DNA of 64,000 bases from Sphingobacteriales bacterium (GCA_027484425.1 JAIXSZ010000072.1:1-64000); one strand, 5' to 3'. Shown: positions 1 through 9,842, counted from the first letter of the stretch. Notes: generated by a model not told the origin, from the sequence alone. A program made the numbers and translations.

Positions 1-3000
1 GGGTTGGCACTTAATGTTACAGTACCACCATTACAAATGTAACCATTGTTGGTAGGTGCTGCAGTAGGTATACTGTTGACAGTAACCGAAGTGGTGTAGA
101 TAGTAGATGGAGAACAACCAGGATTGCCAGAACCATCAGTAACAGTTAATGAATAAACAGAGGTAGTAGTAGGTGTAGCCGATGTGCTAGCACCGGTGGT
201 AGTAGAAAGTGCAGCACCACTCCAAGTGAATACAGCAGCACCATTGGCACCATTGGCAGTGAGTGTCACCGTACCACCATTACAGATATGACCACTGTTA
301 GTGGGGGCTGCTGTAGGAATAGAATTGATAGTTACTGACGCACTACCTTGAGTACTCCAACAACCATCGACAGACCGAGCACGGAAATAATAAGTACCGG
401 AAGAAGTTACTGTTTGAGGTGTACCACCAAGTGCCGTGGACGTACCACCAGATGTAGTGCCTTGGAAAAATATGGTTCCATCACTACCATTAGATGCAGT
501 TAATGAAGTTGATCCACAATAAGTGCCAGCACCAGAAACAGTAACCGCAGCAGGTATGGCATTGATAACAACAACAGCACTACCTTCTGTACCCCAAACA
601 CCACCCGCAGACCGGGCACGGAAATAATAAGTGCCAGAAGATGTTATAACCTGTGAAGTAGATGGAGTGGCAATGGAGGTGCCACCAGAAGTTGTTCCTT
701 GAAAATATATAGTACCGTCACTGCCATTATCGGCAGTGATAGTGGTGCTACCGCAGAAAGTACCGGCACCTGACACTACTACTGTAGCTGGGAAAATATT
801 TATTACTACAGAAACACTACCCTCTGCACCCCAACAACCTGCGGCTGACCGTGAGCGGAAATAATAAGTGCCGCTGGTAGTTACAACTTGTGATGTAGAT
901 GGAGTAGCAGTAGATGTGCCGCCCGAAGTAGTCCCTTGGAAATATATAGTACCGCCAGTGCCACCAGATGCGGTGATAGTAGCACTACCAGTAAATGTGC
1001 CACCGCCACTTACGGTAGTAGCCGCAGGAGGAGGATTGAGTGTAACTGTGGTGCTACCCTCTGAACCCCAACAACCAGAAGACGATTGTGAACGGAAATA
1101 ATAGGTGCCAGAAGCACTTACGGATTCAGAAGTAGACGCAATTGCAGTAGACGTACCACCAGCTGTTGTACCCTGAAAATAAACAGTACCACCAGCACCA
1201 CCAGAGGCAGTGATCGTAGTAGAAGTAGCACAAAATGTGCCACCACCAGATACAGATACTACTGCTGGCGCTGAGTTAACTACTACAGTAGCACTTCCCG
1301 TCATATTCTTATTACATACTGGAGCCGTGCTAGTAGCCACAACAGTATAAGTAGCTGCTGTAGTCTGATTGGCGAATGTAAGTGCACCACCAGAACCTGA
1401 TAAAGTTTGAACAGTAGTAGCTCCATTTTTTAAAGCATAGTCAACACCAGTTTGAGAACCACTTAAACCTATAGCCACCCCTGTGCCACCACTGCAATAA
1501 CTACCTCCACCCGTAACAGTGTACAAAGTAGGATCTGTAACATTGACTGTGACACCACTAGTGCGGCTACAACCAGCAGATGTAGCTGTAACACTATATA
1601 CATTAGCACCTGCCGAGGAAGGTGTAATAGTAGGAGCGGCACAAGACGTACAAGATAATCCCGAGGCACCAGATACACCAGACCATGCATATGTAAGTGT
1701 AGGAGCAGCGCTCACAACTATATTATCAATAGCCCAATAAAAGCCATAAGTAGAAACATAATTCCAACGTAGCATAACGCTAGGCAAACCAGCAAGTGCC
1801 GCTAAAGAAATAGTAGAAGTAGGGGTAGCAGCAGACCAAGTAGTTGTACCTGTAGATGTACCAATTATACTGGATAATGTTGTCCAGCTAGTGCCACCAT
1901 TTGTAGAGTATTCTACAGCTACCGTAGCATCGGCAAAATATGCAAAATAGTACTGATTTAGGGTAAGTGTAGCAGATGAATAACCCGCTAATGAAAAGGC
2001 AGGAGAGGTGACAATTGTACTAGTAAGTCCTGTTGTGGCGTCCGGAGCTGCTTGCATCATGGGAGTACCATCGCCGCCCTCTCCTCCATAACCAGGGGCA
2101 GAACGTATTTGCCAATAACTAGCCGCTACACCCGCTGTATTAGTTATTGTCCATGTTCCACCTACAGCACCTGTCATTCCTGAATTCCAGTTTTGACTAA
2201 GCACGGTGTAAGTGGCAGGAGTAGAGGATGCAGTAAAAGTAGAAGCGTTACCTAAACAAACACTTGAAGAGGAAGCTGGAGTAATAGATATTGCTGATGG
2301 CGATAAATTAACAGTTTGTATTCGTCCAACCGCTGCACAACCGTTACCTAATGTATAACTAATGGTGGTAGTACCAGCCGACAATCCAGAAAAAACACCT
2401 GTAGATGCGGCTATAGTACCTACAGCAGCAACTGAACTTGACCATGTTCCACCAGGGGAGCTAGATAATGTAATATCATTACCAGCACATACACTTGCAG
2501 CACCAGTAATAGCAGTTGGGGTTGGTAGTACAGTAACTACAATACCTACCGGAGAACCACAACCATTAGAATAAGAAATTGCAGAAGTACCAACAGATAC
2601 CCCAGAAACGATACCAGAAGTAGCACCAATAGTAGCTACACCAGTGTTGCTACTCGTCCAGTTGCCTATGCCACCAGCATTTGTTAATGCAGTAGTAGCA
2701 CCAGCACAAGCAGATAATGTACCTCCGAAAGAACCAGGATTTGCATTAACAGTAAAGGTAGCGGTAGCAGCACAACCCGAGATAATGTAACTGACTGTAG
2801 TAGTACCTGAAGTAGCTCCTGCAGTTACCAAACCTCCTGAACTTATAGAGGCAATAGAAGAGCTCGTACTCCAGGTGCCACCTGCTGTGCTATTGCTAAG
2901 CAGACTAGTGGCTCCTGAACATGCATTAAACGTGCCTGTAATAGCAGCAGGAGAGGCATTAACAACAACTCCAGCAGTGTTGGTAGTATATGAAGAATTG

Positions 3001-4484
3001 CATGCCGTAGTAACTATACAATAATAATAAGTAGTACCGGTAGAAGCAGTGGAAGGGGTATAGGTGGCATTAGTGGCTGCTGCAATTGCAGTACCACCAG
3101 TATTAGAATTTGTAGTTCCGTTAGAGTACCATTGGTAGGTGTTTGTGCCTGACGTACCTACTGTTAATGAAGGAGTATATCCGACACAAGTGGCTGTAGA
3201 AACTGCAGGATGAGAAGATATAGGATTGACAAATGTGTTAGAAATGGATGCTGCGAATCCTGTACCTATTCCAGAACCATCACTGGTAAATCTGAAAGTT
3301 AATGAACCATCTGTAGCTGTAGACGTAAATGAAGGTGGAAGGGAGGTACCCGTGTAAGTACCCAGTAAAGGTGCCGCTGTGCTATTGCCATTATAAATAT
3401 ACAGATAATCCCATCCAGACTCAATGCTGAAAGACAGAAAACTTACTGCCACCTTTGAACCAGTACCTGTAGCTCCTGGATAAAAAGTGTATGTTCTCGA
3501 TTCACTGTTTGTGTAATCTCCTGTAGGGCCACCACTATCATAAAACAATGCATTGCATAGCGTACTTGATCCAGATGCGGGCATACTAATACATGTACCG
3601 ATATTCATAAAACTACTGGTACTTGGGGTAGTTATACCGCTACTAGTACAAGTAACTAAACAACGATAATAAATATCACCTGTGATTGTGGTTGCGTAAC
3701 TAGAAGAAACTGCACCTCCAACATTTGTCCAAGTAATATTGTTGGCAGAAGATTGCCATTGGTAAGTTAACCCTGTAGCTGATGTAGCACCACTTAAGGA
3801 CAGTGTAGTGGCATAGGCAGCACATCCAGTAGCAGGCGATGCTACTACTGTTCCTCCGGATGGAGCACCAGAACATGCAGCAGGAACAGTATACCTTAAC
3901 CATATATTATCCACAGCTGCAGCTGTATTTGGTGCAAAGCCATCGTTTACAAAAGAGAAAACTAATCTTACAGTAGTACCTGCAAGAGCTGTAAGATCAA
4001 TGGGGCCTATAGCTGTGAATGCTGTATACTCAGTTGCAGTATTAGAATACCTGATAGTATAACCTGTAGTAGGTATTGTATTTGCTACGGGCGTGTTTGA
4101 CGTTGTAGTTGTATACACGTTAAGAAAATCATAGGTATTGTCAAGAGGTGTGTGTTTGATATTAAAACTCAACAATACATTTGTAACCCCTGAAGGTATG
4201 GTAACATCTCTATAAAAATGGTGGACCCCAACTGAGCCAACATTAGAGGCAAATAAAGCTGCAGTGCCGATGTATGCAGCTTTTGTTCCGGTAACTGCAC
4301 CAGCAGGCGTACCAACCCTCCAAATTCTTGTCAAAGCGCTTTGAGCGACAGTCCATCCATTTGCGGGAAAAGTAGAAGTTGCATTGTCAAATCCGCCGTC
4401 AGTATTTGGGTCAATAAGTGTAACCTGTGCTGAAACAAAAATGCTGAAACAGATTAAGGCGATAAAAAGTAGAGTTTTTTTCAT
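1..4484 (-). CDS. Giant secreted multidomain surface protein (adhesin-like), 5' part, runs off left edge
   Basis: An open frame of about 1,494 codons starts at the ATG at 4484 and has no stop before the window edge, so the C-terminus is missing. It begins with a 20-residue signal peptide ending in VSAQ. Reading N to C: a MAM / choice-of-anchor-J-like domain (about 4420-3890), an Ig/PKD-like domain, a CUB-like domain (about 3610-3240, with a DSGGPTGDY segment), another Ig-like domain, three Big_2-like modules (motif GGTWSS...), a second MAM-like domain (about 2200-1700), two further Ig-like modules, four tandem 79-80 residue repeats (1274-324), then the start of another Ig-like series. Rich in Thr, Ser and Gly with scattered Cys pairs. 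Such proteins in Bacteroidota are usually exported by the type IX system through a C-terminal domain, which here would lie outside the window. An adhesive or matrix role is inferred; no enzymatic domain is visible. Confidence 0.85.
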   Translation of the reverse strand, partial: MKKTLLFIALICFSIFVSAQVTLIDPNTDGGFDNATSTFPANGWTVAQSALTRIWRVGTPAGAVTGTKAAYIGTAALFASNVGSVGVHHFYRDVTIPSGVTNVLLSFNIKHTPLDNTYDFLNVYTTTTSNTPVANTIPTTGYTIRYSNTATEYTAFTAIGPIDLTALAGTTVRLVFSFVNDGFAPNTAAAVDNIWLRYTVPAACSGAPSGGTVVASPATGCAAYATTLSLSGATSATGLTYQWQSSANNITWTNVGGAVSSSYATTITGDIYYRCLVTCTSSGITTPSTSSFMNIGTCISMPASGSSTLCNALFYDSGGPTGDYTNSESRTYTFYPGATGTGSKVAVSFLSFSIESGWDYLYIYNGNSTAAPLLGTYTGTSLPPSFTSTATDGSLTFRFTSDGSGIGTGFAASISNTFVNPISSHPAVSTATCVGYTPSLTVGTSGTNTYQWYSNGTTNSNTGGTAIAAATNATYTPSTASTGTTYYYCIVTTACNSSYTTNTAGVVVNASPAAITGTFNACSGATSLLSNSTAGGTWSTSSSIASISSGGLVTAGATSGTTTVSYIISGCAATATFTVNANPGSFGGTLSACAGATTALTNAGGIGNWTSSNTGVATIGATSGIVSGVSVGTSAISYSNGCGSPVGIVVTVLPTPTAITGAASVCAGNDITLSSSPGGTWSSSVAAVGTIAASTGVFSGLSAGTTTISYTLGNGCAAVGRIQTVNLSPSAISITPASSSSVCLGNASTFTASSTPATYTVLSQNWNSGMTGAVGGTWTITNTAGVAASYWQIRSAPGYGGEGGDGTPMMQAAPDATTGLTSTIVTSPAFSLAGYSSATLTLNQYYFAYFADATVAVEYSTNGGTSWTTLSSIIGTSTGTTTWSAATPTSTISLAALAGLPSVMLRWNYVSTYGFYWAIDNIVVSAAPTLTYAWSGVSGASGLSCTSCAAPTITPSSAGANVYSVTATSAGCSRTSGVTVNVTDPTLYTVTGGGSYCSGGTGVAIGLSGSQTGVDYALKNGATTVQTLSGSGGALTFANQTTAATYTVVATSTAPVCNKNMTGSATVVVNSAPAVVSVSGGGTFCATSTTITASGGAGGTVYFQGTTAGGTSTAIASTSESVSASGTYYFRSQSSSGCWGSEGSTTVTLNPPPAATTVSGGGTFTGSATITASGGTGGTIYFQGTTSGGTSTATPSTSQVVTTSGTYYFRSRSAAGCWGAEGSVSVVINIFPATVVVSGAGTFCGSTTITADNGSDGTIYFQGTTSGGTSIATPSTSQVITSSGTYYFRARSAGGVWGTEGSAVVVINAIPAAVTVSGAGTYCGSTSLTASNGSDGTIFFQGTTSGGTSTALGGTPQTVTSSGTYYFRARSVDGCWSTQGSASVTINSIPTAAPTNSGHICNGGTVTLTANGANGAAVFTWSGAALSTTTGASTSATPTTTSVYSLTVTDGSGNPGCSPSTIYTTSVTVNSIPTAAPTNNGYICNGGTVTLSAN
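324..1274 (-). repeat. Four tandem 79-80 aa (about 237 bp) repeats inside the giant minus-strand gene
   Basis: The four units cover roughly 1274-1035, 1034-798, 797-561 and 560-324. Each has the pattern VSGxGTFC, then TIYFQGTTSGGTST, then SGTYYFRxRSxxGCWG. The second unit has Thr in place of the first Cys (GTFTGS), and the third has Val in place of the second Cys (GGVWGTEG). These are Ig-like-sized modules. DNA identity is high enough for the units to be obvious by eye. Confidence 0.85.
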
Positions 4485-4885
4485 GGTAGAAAATTTGAAA
4501 ACTATTCACGTCAAAGCAAAAAAATGACATAAAAAATATGAAAAACCAAGGTCTATTAACAAATGAACTAAATTACTTCGTTGTATTTAAATTAGTTAAA
4601 AGAATAAAAATAGCACTGAATTACCAACATTTTGTAAAAAAATGATGGCAAAAAGAACAAAAAAATACTATTGCATATTAGTTAATAACCGTTGAGTAAA
4701 AACTAACTATCAGCTATATAATAAAATTATAAATTGGTTGTTATTTCCTATTTATTACTTTGTAATAAACAACATCATATCGTCAACAAATAAAAATCGG
4801 GAATACTTACGAATATTTGACGGCACAAGTTTTGATAATTACAACAAAAAGTTATTAGAGTAAAACAAATGAACAAAAAAGAATA
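4485..4885. other. Intergenic region, upstream of the giant minus-strand gene
   Basis: About 400 bases, strongly AT-rich, between the 3' end of the mutase gene and the start of the giant gene, both on minus. It presumably holds the giant gene's promoter, but I see no exact TAnnTTTG box on the minus strand and no convincing hairpin. A short plus-strand open frame that begins here is antisense to the mutase and is not supported. Confidence 0.5.
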
Positions 4886-6442
4886 TTATCCTTTATATTC
4901 GCCCCAAATGTCTCTGAGCACATCTGATATCTCGCCTAGAGTGCATAAATTTTCTACTGCATCAATTACTGCTGGCATAATATTTTCAGTTCCCAGTGCA
5001 TTTTTCTTTATGGCAGCTAAACATTCTAAGGCCTTGTTAGTGTCTCTTACGGCTCTTAGCTTTGCAAGTTTCTCGGTTTGTACTATTCTAATAGAGTCAT
5101 CAATTTTTAATAGAGATGGGGTACTCATTTCGGCAGAAGTGAATTTGTTTACGCCTACTATAATTTTACTACCATCTTCGATAGCATTATTGTAAGCATA
5201 AGCAGACCTCGCTATCTCGTCTTGCATGTAGTGCTGTTCGATAGCCCTTACAGAGCCGCCCATAGCATCAATTTTATTAATAATAGCCCATGAAGCTGCT
5301 TCTATATCGTTGGTAAGTGACTCTACGTAGTATGAGCCTGCGAGAGGGTCTACAGTGTCAGTAGCACCACTTTCGTAGGCTAATATCTGCTGTGTACGCA
5401 ATGCGATAGATGCTGCTTCTTCGGTAGGTAAAGACAAAGCTTCGTCGTACCCATTGGTATGCAATGACTGTGTACCCCCTAGCACTGCAGACAAGCCCTG
5501 CAATGCTACCCTTACAATATTGTTTTTGGGCTGCTGCGCAGTGAGTGTGCTTCCCCCTGTTTGTGTGTGAAACCTCAGCATTTGAGCTCTAGGATCTGTA
5601 GCGCCTAGGTCTTTTGTTATAGCAGCCCACATGCGACGCGCTGCTCTGAATTTTGCGACTTCCTCAAACAGATTGTTATGTGCATTAAAGAAGAAGGACA
5701 GTCTCTGCGCAAAAATATTGATATCTAGTCCTTTGTCTAAAGCTGCTTTGAGATAAGCTTTTCCATTAGCTAATGTAAAAGCTAACTCCTGCACAGCATT
5801 TGCACCAGCCTCGCGAATATGATAACCAGAAATTGAAATAGTATTCCATTTGGGGACTTCTTTACTACAGTATTCGAAAATATCTGTAATGATACGCATA
5901 GATGGTGTAGGGGGATAAATATAGGTCCCTCTCGCCGCATACTCTTTCAGAATATCATTTTGTATGGTTCCAGATATCTTTTTTATGTCAGCTCCTTGTT
6001 TTTTTGCGAGTGCTATATAAAAAGCAAGCAATATAAAACCAGTGGCATTGATGGTCATAGAAGTAGTAATATCTGACAGTTTTATGCCATCGAATAGCTC
6101 TTCCATGTCCCATATAGAATCAATAGCAACACCCACTTTACCTACTTCGCCCTCAGACATGGCGTGATCGGAATCGTAGCCAATTTGAGTGGGCAAATCG
6201 AACGCGACCGAAAGACCGCTTACCCCTTGTCCTAATAAGAAATGGTATCTCTTATTTGACTCATGAGCAGTACTAAAACCCGCGTACTGACGCATAGTCC
6301 ATAACCTGTCTCTGTACATAGCTGCATGTACTCCCCTAGTAAAAGGAAACTGACCTGGAGTTTCGTCCATGCGAACAGGCTCGCAATAAATTTGTTTAAT
6401 TACAATTCCTGAATCCGTGGTAATAGTCTTATTGTTATCCAT
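4886..6442 (-). CDS. Methylmalonyl-CoA mutase family protein, catalytic (large) subunit without B12-binding domain
   Basis: Adenosylcobalamin-dependent acyl-CoA mutase; in this family the TIM-barrel subunit interconverts (R)-methylmalonyl-CoA and succinyl-CoA. The protein is 518 aa from the chosen start, matching the stand-alone barrel subunit of two-subunit enzymes; the roughly 130 aa cobalamin domain (DxHxxG) is absent. RQYAGFS (residues 51-57) and PSMRI (180-184) carry the Tyr and Arg that bind the substrate carboxylate in true methylmalonyl-CoA mutases; isobutyryl-CoA mutases have Phe and Gln there. This favours a methylmalonyl-type substrate. An in-frame ATG lies 11 codons upstream (6475), but that extension looks unrelated to the family, so I start at MDNNKT. 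The B12-binding partner is not in the window, so it must be encoded elsewhere. The gene appears monocistronic. Confidence 0.87.
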   Translation of the reverse strand: MDNNKTITTDSGIVIKQIYCEPVRMDETPGQFPFTRGVHAAMYRDRLWTMRQYAGFSTAHESNKRYHFLLGQGVSGLSVAFDLPTQIGYDSDHAMSEGEVGKVGVAIDSIWDMEELFDGIKLSDITTSMTINATGFILLAFYIALAKKQGADIKKISGTIQNDILKEYAARGTYIYPPTPSMRIITDIFEYCSKEVPKWNTISISGYHIREAGANAVQELAFTLANGKAYLKAALDKGLDINIFAQRLSFFFNAHNNLFEEVAKFRAARRMWAAITKDLGATDPRAQMLRFHTQTGGSTLTAQQPKNNIVRVALQGLSAVLGGTQSLHTNGYDEALSLPTEEAASIALRTQQILAYESGATDTVDPLAGSYYVESLTNDIEAASWAIINKIDAMGGSVRAIEQHYMQDEIARSAYAYNNAIEDGSKIIVGVNKFTSAEMSTPSLLKIDDSIRIVQTEKLAKLRAVRDTNKALECLAAIKKNALGTENIMPAVIDAVENLCTLGEISDVLRDIWGEYKG

Positions 6443-6568
6443 AAAAAGAAATGCTGAAAGCTTATAAAAAATCAAACGCTAATATACAACCTAAGGCAAC
6501 ACAATATACCCATTGAAAATAATAGTGTGGATCAAATAGACGCAATAAATAGCAAAAAACTGAAAATA

Positions 6569-7432
6569 CTAATCAATAAATTTAGACTCAGTGTTGTGAG
6601 CATAAGGTTTATTAACCCTGCCACAACCAGCAAATCTTCTTTGCCAGTATTTGTCATTGATACTGCTTATCATGATACCTCTGGACCGGGTAGCATGTAC
6701 AAAATAACCATTGGCAAGGTATACTCCCACATGGGATATTCTTATTCGATTGATTCTAAAAAACACCAAGTCGCCTTCTTCTACATCAGACAAATCATCT
6801 AAATGTTCGCATTTTTTGAACTGTTGTTTTGAGGTGCGTTTTATATTCAGACAGTACACATTTCCATACAGTCTTTGAGAGAAAGCAGAACAATCAATGC
6901 CTTTTCTCGTAGTGCCACCGTACTTATATCTGACACCATACCAATGGTCAATGAAACGATATAATGGTAGATTCTTTATTTCTTCTGGCTCAGTCTCTAC
7001 CATTTCGGCATACTTATTCACCATTTTTTCGCTTTCTGCATCATACAAAGCATATAAATATGCCATAGCTACTGTATCATATGTTGACTCGTTAACAATG
7101 GAAGAGTCTTCATCAAATACAATATCAGAACTAACTAACAAACTATCTAATGATGAAATATTTCGGAAAAGGTTAATCGTGTTGTTATGATTAAAGAAGA
7201 ATATTGGTGAGAAACTTACGCTATCGAAAGCGGTAGCGTCGTATGCCAAATACGAAGTGTTGCTATCGCAACAATAAACAGGAATATAATTGGTTACAAA
7301 ATTAACATTTGGAGAAAATGAAACGGACTTGAAATGCTGGCTGACAGCAGGCTGATGGATAAACAGACACAACTGTAGCATCATAAAAAATGATGTAAAA
7401 CCTGTATGTGGTGTTTTCTTTATCCTCATCAA
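6569..7432 (-). CDS. Secreted NlpC/P60-family peptidoglycan endopeptidase
   Basis: Probable cell-wall hydrolase cleaving stem-peptide bonds in the periplasm. 287 aa: a hydrophobic N-terminus (about residues 10-32) acts as signal peptide, followed by about 125 residues without a recognised domain and a C-terminal NlpC/P60 domain from about 160. The Cys-His-His triad is visible: Cys181 in GIDCSAF, His234 in ISHVGVYL and His246 in YFVHATR. The architecture resembles Spr/MepS-like lipoproteins, but there is no lipobox Cys after the signal region, so a soluble or membrane-tethered form is more likely. It is separate from its neighbours (gaps over 100 bases on both sides). Confidence 0.85.
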   Translation of the reverse strand: MMRIKKTPHTGFTSFFMMLQLCLFIHQPAVSQHFKSVSFSPNVNFVTNYIPVYCCDSNTSYLAYDATAFDSVSFSPIFFFNHNNTINLFRNISSLDSLLVSSDIVFDEDSSIVNESTYDTVAMAYLYALYDAESEKMVNKYAEMVETEPEEIKNLPLYRFIDHWYGVRYKYGGTTRKGIDCSAFSQRLYGNVYCLNIKRTSKQQFKKCEHLDDLSDVEEGDLVFFRINRIRISHVGVYLANGYFVHATRSRGIMISSINDKYWQRRFAGCGRVNKPYAHNTESKFID

Positions 7433-7541
7433 AAAGAACTTTATCAGTTAAAGATAAAATTCATTTTCAGAAAACGAAAACAGTGTGGACAAAAGCAACT
7501 ATTATTTAATGCACTTAACGAAAAGAAATAATTATTAACTG

Positions 7542-8195
7542 TTAAGGTGCCAACCTAGATTGTAGCCAATCATTATTTTCGGTCTTAGTGTATAGTATCC
7601 TGTCGTGCATTCTACTGCTTCTGCCTTGCCAGAACTCTATTTTATTTGGCACTACAACATATCCGCCCCAGTGAGGTGGTCTAGGTATTTCAATACCAGA
7701 AAATTCATTTTCGTACTTAGCATAATTAGTTTCTAAAATATGCCTGTGTGGAATTTCTGAGCTTTGTGGGGACGCCCATGCACCAATTCGGCTTCCTATG
7801 GGTCTAGAATTAAAATAGGCGTCGCTGTCAACTTCTGGTATTCTTTCTATTCTGCCTTCGATCCTAACTTGTCGTTCTAGCTCTTTCCAGAAAAAAAGCA
7901 ATGCTACCTGAGGATTGGCAGCAATATCAGCGCCTTTAGCACTATCATAATTGGTAAAAAAAACAAAACCTCGGTCATCCAATCCTTTAAGTAATACAAT
8001 GCGGGCATGAGGTGCAGCGTCAGCATTTGCTGTAGCGAGTGTCATTGCATTGATTTCAGTGATTTGGGCTGCTTCAGCTTCTCTAAACCAAGTATTAAAA
8101 AAAAGAAATGGATCACTTCCAGCGGTCTCTTCGTCGAGCGACGCTAGGATGTAATCCATTCGGATATCGGCAATATTAATCGGATTTTGAGACAA
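7542..8195 (-). CDS. pdxH: Pyridoxine/pyridoxamine 5'-phosphate oxidase
   Basis: FMN-dependent oxidase of the vitamin B6 salvage/synthesis route, converting pyridoxine or pyridoxamine phosphate to PLP in the cytoplasm. 217 aa, the usual length. It has the substrate/FMN motifs [32 protein letters not shown] and the C-terminal signature [13 protein letters not shown] near residues 187-199. Its ATG lies 9 bases after the stop of a 50-codon membrane-protein gene (8205-8357), so the two are probably cotranscribed and perhaps translationally coupled. The start [15 protein letters not shown] fits the family, whose members begin shortly before the RxxY segment. Confidence 0.95.
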   Translation of the reverse strand: MSQNPINIADIRMDYILASLDEETAGSDPFLFFNTWFREAEAAQITEINAMTLATANADAAPHARIVLLKGLDDRGFVFFTNYDSAKGADIAANPQVALLFFWKELERQVRIEGRIERIPEVDSDAYFNSRPIGSRIGAWASPQSSEIPHRHILETNYAKYENEFSGIEIPRPPHWGGYVVVPNKIEFWQGRSSRMHDRILYTKTENNDWLQSRLAP

Positions 8196-8204
8196 GAAAA
8201 GTTG

Positions 8205-8357
8205 TTATTTTTTGTCTTTGTTGTCAGAAGTACCTGTATACTTGAAACTTACATAAAGGAACTCGATAGTAAGCAAAAAGAAGAAAACATAAGTAAGTAT
8301 AGGACCTACGCTCAAGTTAACTGTGTCGTAAAAGGCACTTAACATCAATTGGTTCAT
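8205..8357 (-). CDS. Small single-pass membrane protein (50 aa) upstream of pdxH
   Basis: A 50-codon frame from the ATG at 8357 to TAA at 8205, beginning MNQLMLSAFYDTVNLSVG. A roughly 20-residue hydrophobic helix runs from about Pro19 to Phe38 (it includes TYVFFFLLTIEFLYV), followed by a short charged tail ending SDNKDKK. The placement 9 bases upstream of pdxH on the same strand, in an otherwise gene-free 230-base gap, supports it being real. No family recognised. It could be a small membrane regulator or a leader peptide; its function is unknown. Confidence 0.6.
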   Translation of the reverse strand: MNQLMLSAFYDTVNLSVGPILTYVFFFLLTIEFLYVSFKYTGTSDNKDKK

Positions 8358-8427
8358 CGTTGTGGAGATTTTAGAGGTGCAAGTTAAGACTATTCTATTT
8401 AAAACAAAAAACGAAGATGACTTAAAG

Positions 8428-9300
8428 CTACTTTACTTGCTCATTTTCTGGCGTCAGAGGCTCCGCGGTAAACAATGGATTATTCTTAGTGGTAGGTAGA
8501 ATAGCGCCTAGACTCAAAATTAGTTCATAAGTACCAAAACTCTGCTTTGCCCTACCCTCGTATACCTTAAGATTGCTGTAACGTGCATAATCCACTTTTT
8601 GTGCAAATTCGAAATATGCATATTTCATAAATGTTACACGCAAAGCTGTTTCAACCCCTGCATTCCAACCTCCAATTTGAAAACCTTTATCGTTCTTTTT
8701 GCCGAACAAACTATTCTCTACATGGGGTATTACGGGTCCAATTCCAGCCTTACCAGTAAAGTCGACATACAGTTTACGATCGTTAGTACTGTATAAATTT
8801 TTACGTTTTACAAGATTGAATAATAAAAAATTAGCACCATTGTTGAGGAAATAGTAGAACCCATTCTGCCTTGAAAATATAATATTCTGATTAACAGATG
8901 TATTGTTTAATTTACCGTCGAGCCTTATTTGCTGGTTATCTTCGATGATGTATTTTACATGGTCGAAGTTAATTTCAATGGCAAGATCCTGCTTGCTATT
9001 AAAATAATAACCTAATCGATAATTGTATTGAGGTATAGTTACCTCCTGATTAAGTAAGCGGTAATTCCATCCTTTGTTGTCGTGAGCATTAACTTTTACC
9101 AGCTTATAATCATTGCCTAGTGACTGCTGCTTTATGCCAACTGTAGACTTGGTGTACCATGCAGTGTTGTACCCCCAACTGAAATAAACAGAACCATGTT
9201 TTTTAGGGCGTATAGCATCTTTAGCTAAAATTGAGCTGCATGCCAGCAAGCTGAACAGAGTTAAAACAAGCAGATTTGTGTAAAATTTTCTGATTTTCAT
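8428..9300 (-). CDS. Outer-membrane beta-barrel-like protein (paralogue of the protein at 13374-14480)
   Basis: 290 aa with an N-terminal signal peptide containing LLACSSILAK; the Cys could form a lipobox, so it may be a lipoprotein or simply secreted. The mature part alternates polar and aromatic residues as in outer-membrane beta-barrels: YNYRLGYYFNSKQDLAIEI, FLLFNLVKRKNL, GIGPVIPHVENS, GWNAGVETALRVT. It shares this pattern throughout with the protein encoded at 13374-14480, clearly a paralogue, but lacks that protein's Pro-rich tail. Function unknown; porin-like, PorT-like or structural roles are all possible. It stands alone, with a TAACTTCG sequence upstream resembling a degenerate -7 box. 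Confidence 0.75.
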   Translation of the reverse strand: MKIRKFYTNLLVLTLFSLLACSSILAKDAIRPKKHGSVYFSWGYNTAWYTKSTVGIKQQSLGNDYKLVKVNAHDNKGWNYRLLNQEVTIPQYNYRLGYYFNSKQDLAIEINFDHVKYIIEDNQQIRLDGKLNNTSVNQNIIFSRQNGFYYFLNNGANFLLFNLVKRKNLYSTNDRKLYVDFTGKAGIGPVIPHVENSLFGKKNDKGFQIGGWNAGVETALRVTFMKYAYFEFAQKVDYARYSNLKVYEGRAKQSFGTYELILSLGAILPTTKNNPLFTAEPLTPENEQVK

Positions 9301-9365
9301 TTCAAAACGATTAACAGGCGGCGAAGTTACTTTTTAGAAATCAGTACAGCTAATAATAAAAAGTA

Positions 9366-9842
9366 TCATGGGTTCAATGCAAGTAATTGTTCCATTACCA
9401 GAAAAGTAGCAGGACAAACAGTAGTGTTTTTGAGTGTTAGTGGTATTCGTTTTAAAAGTACATCTTCGTCTGTATATGGATACCTTCTGCAGTCGCTGGG
9501 TCGGTCTTCATAAATATTGCAAGTGTTGTCTTCAGCAAGAAAAGGACAAGGAGTTTGCTTGGTGACATAATCCCCTTCTTTGTCTAGAAGTAAAAATTGG
9601 TCTACCAAGGTACCTTCTTTTATTCTCAAGGATTTTGCAATTCGTTTGATATCAGGCTGCTTAAATCTGGGAGAATGGTTTTTGCAGCACCTAGCACAAT
9701 CAAGACAGTTTACCTTGCTAAATGCTTCTTCGTGCAGATCGGGCAAAGCGCGCAGCATTTTGTTTTTATTACCCTTTTCCAGCAATCTTTTGTAAGACTT
9801 CTGGTGCTCTTTTGCAAGCAATTCCCATTTTTCAGGTACCAT
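9366..9842 (-). CDS. YkgJ-family cysteine cluster protein
   Basis: 158 aa small cytoplasmic protein of the YkgJ / CxxCxxCC family (zinc- or iron-sulfur-cluster-binding; biochemical function not established). Visible ligands: Cys46, Cys49, Cys52 and Cys53 in NCLDCARCC, Cys99 in TPCPFL, Cys108 in TCNIYEDRP and Cys118 in SDCRRYP. The spacing matches the family pattern. A single gene between two unrelated secreted-protein genes; no operon partner. Confidence 0.88.
   Translation of the reverse strand: MVPEKWELLAKEHQKSYKRLLEKGNKNKMLRALPDLHEEAFSKVNCLDCARCCKNHSPRFKQPDIKRIAKSLRIKEGTLVDQFLLLDKEGDYVTKQTPCPFLAEDNTCNIYEDRPSDCRRYPYTDEDVLLKRIPLTLKNTTVCPATFLVMEQLLALNP

Noticed and set aside
868-2574. Plus-strand frames over the left giant gene (for example 868-1101, 1519-1740, 2362-2574)
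   Set aside because: They are mirror frames of the repeat protein, Val/Pro/Ala-rich with no start context, and they overlap a well-supported minus-strand coding frame.
6527-7190. Plus-strand frames at 6527-6802 and 6897-7190
   Set aside because: They overlap the NlpC/P60 gene in antisense, and the minus-strand frame has intact catalytic motifs.
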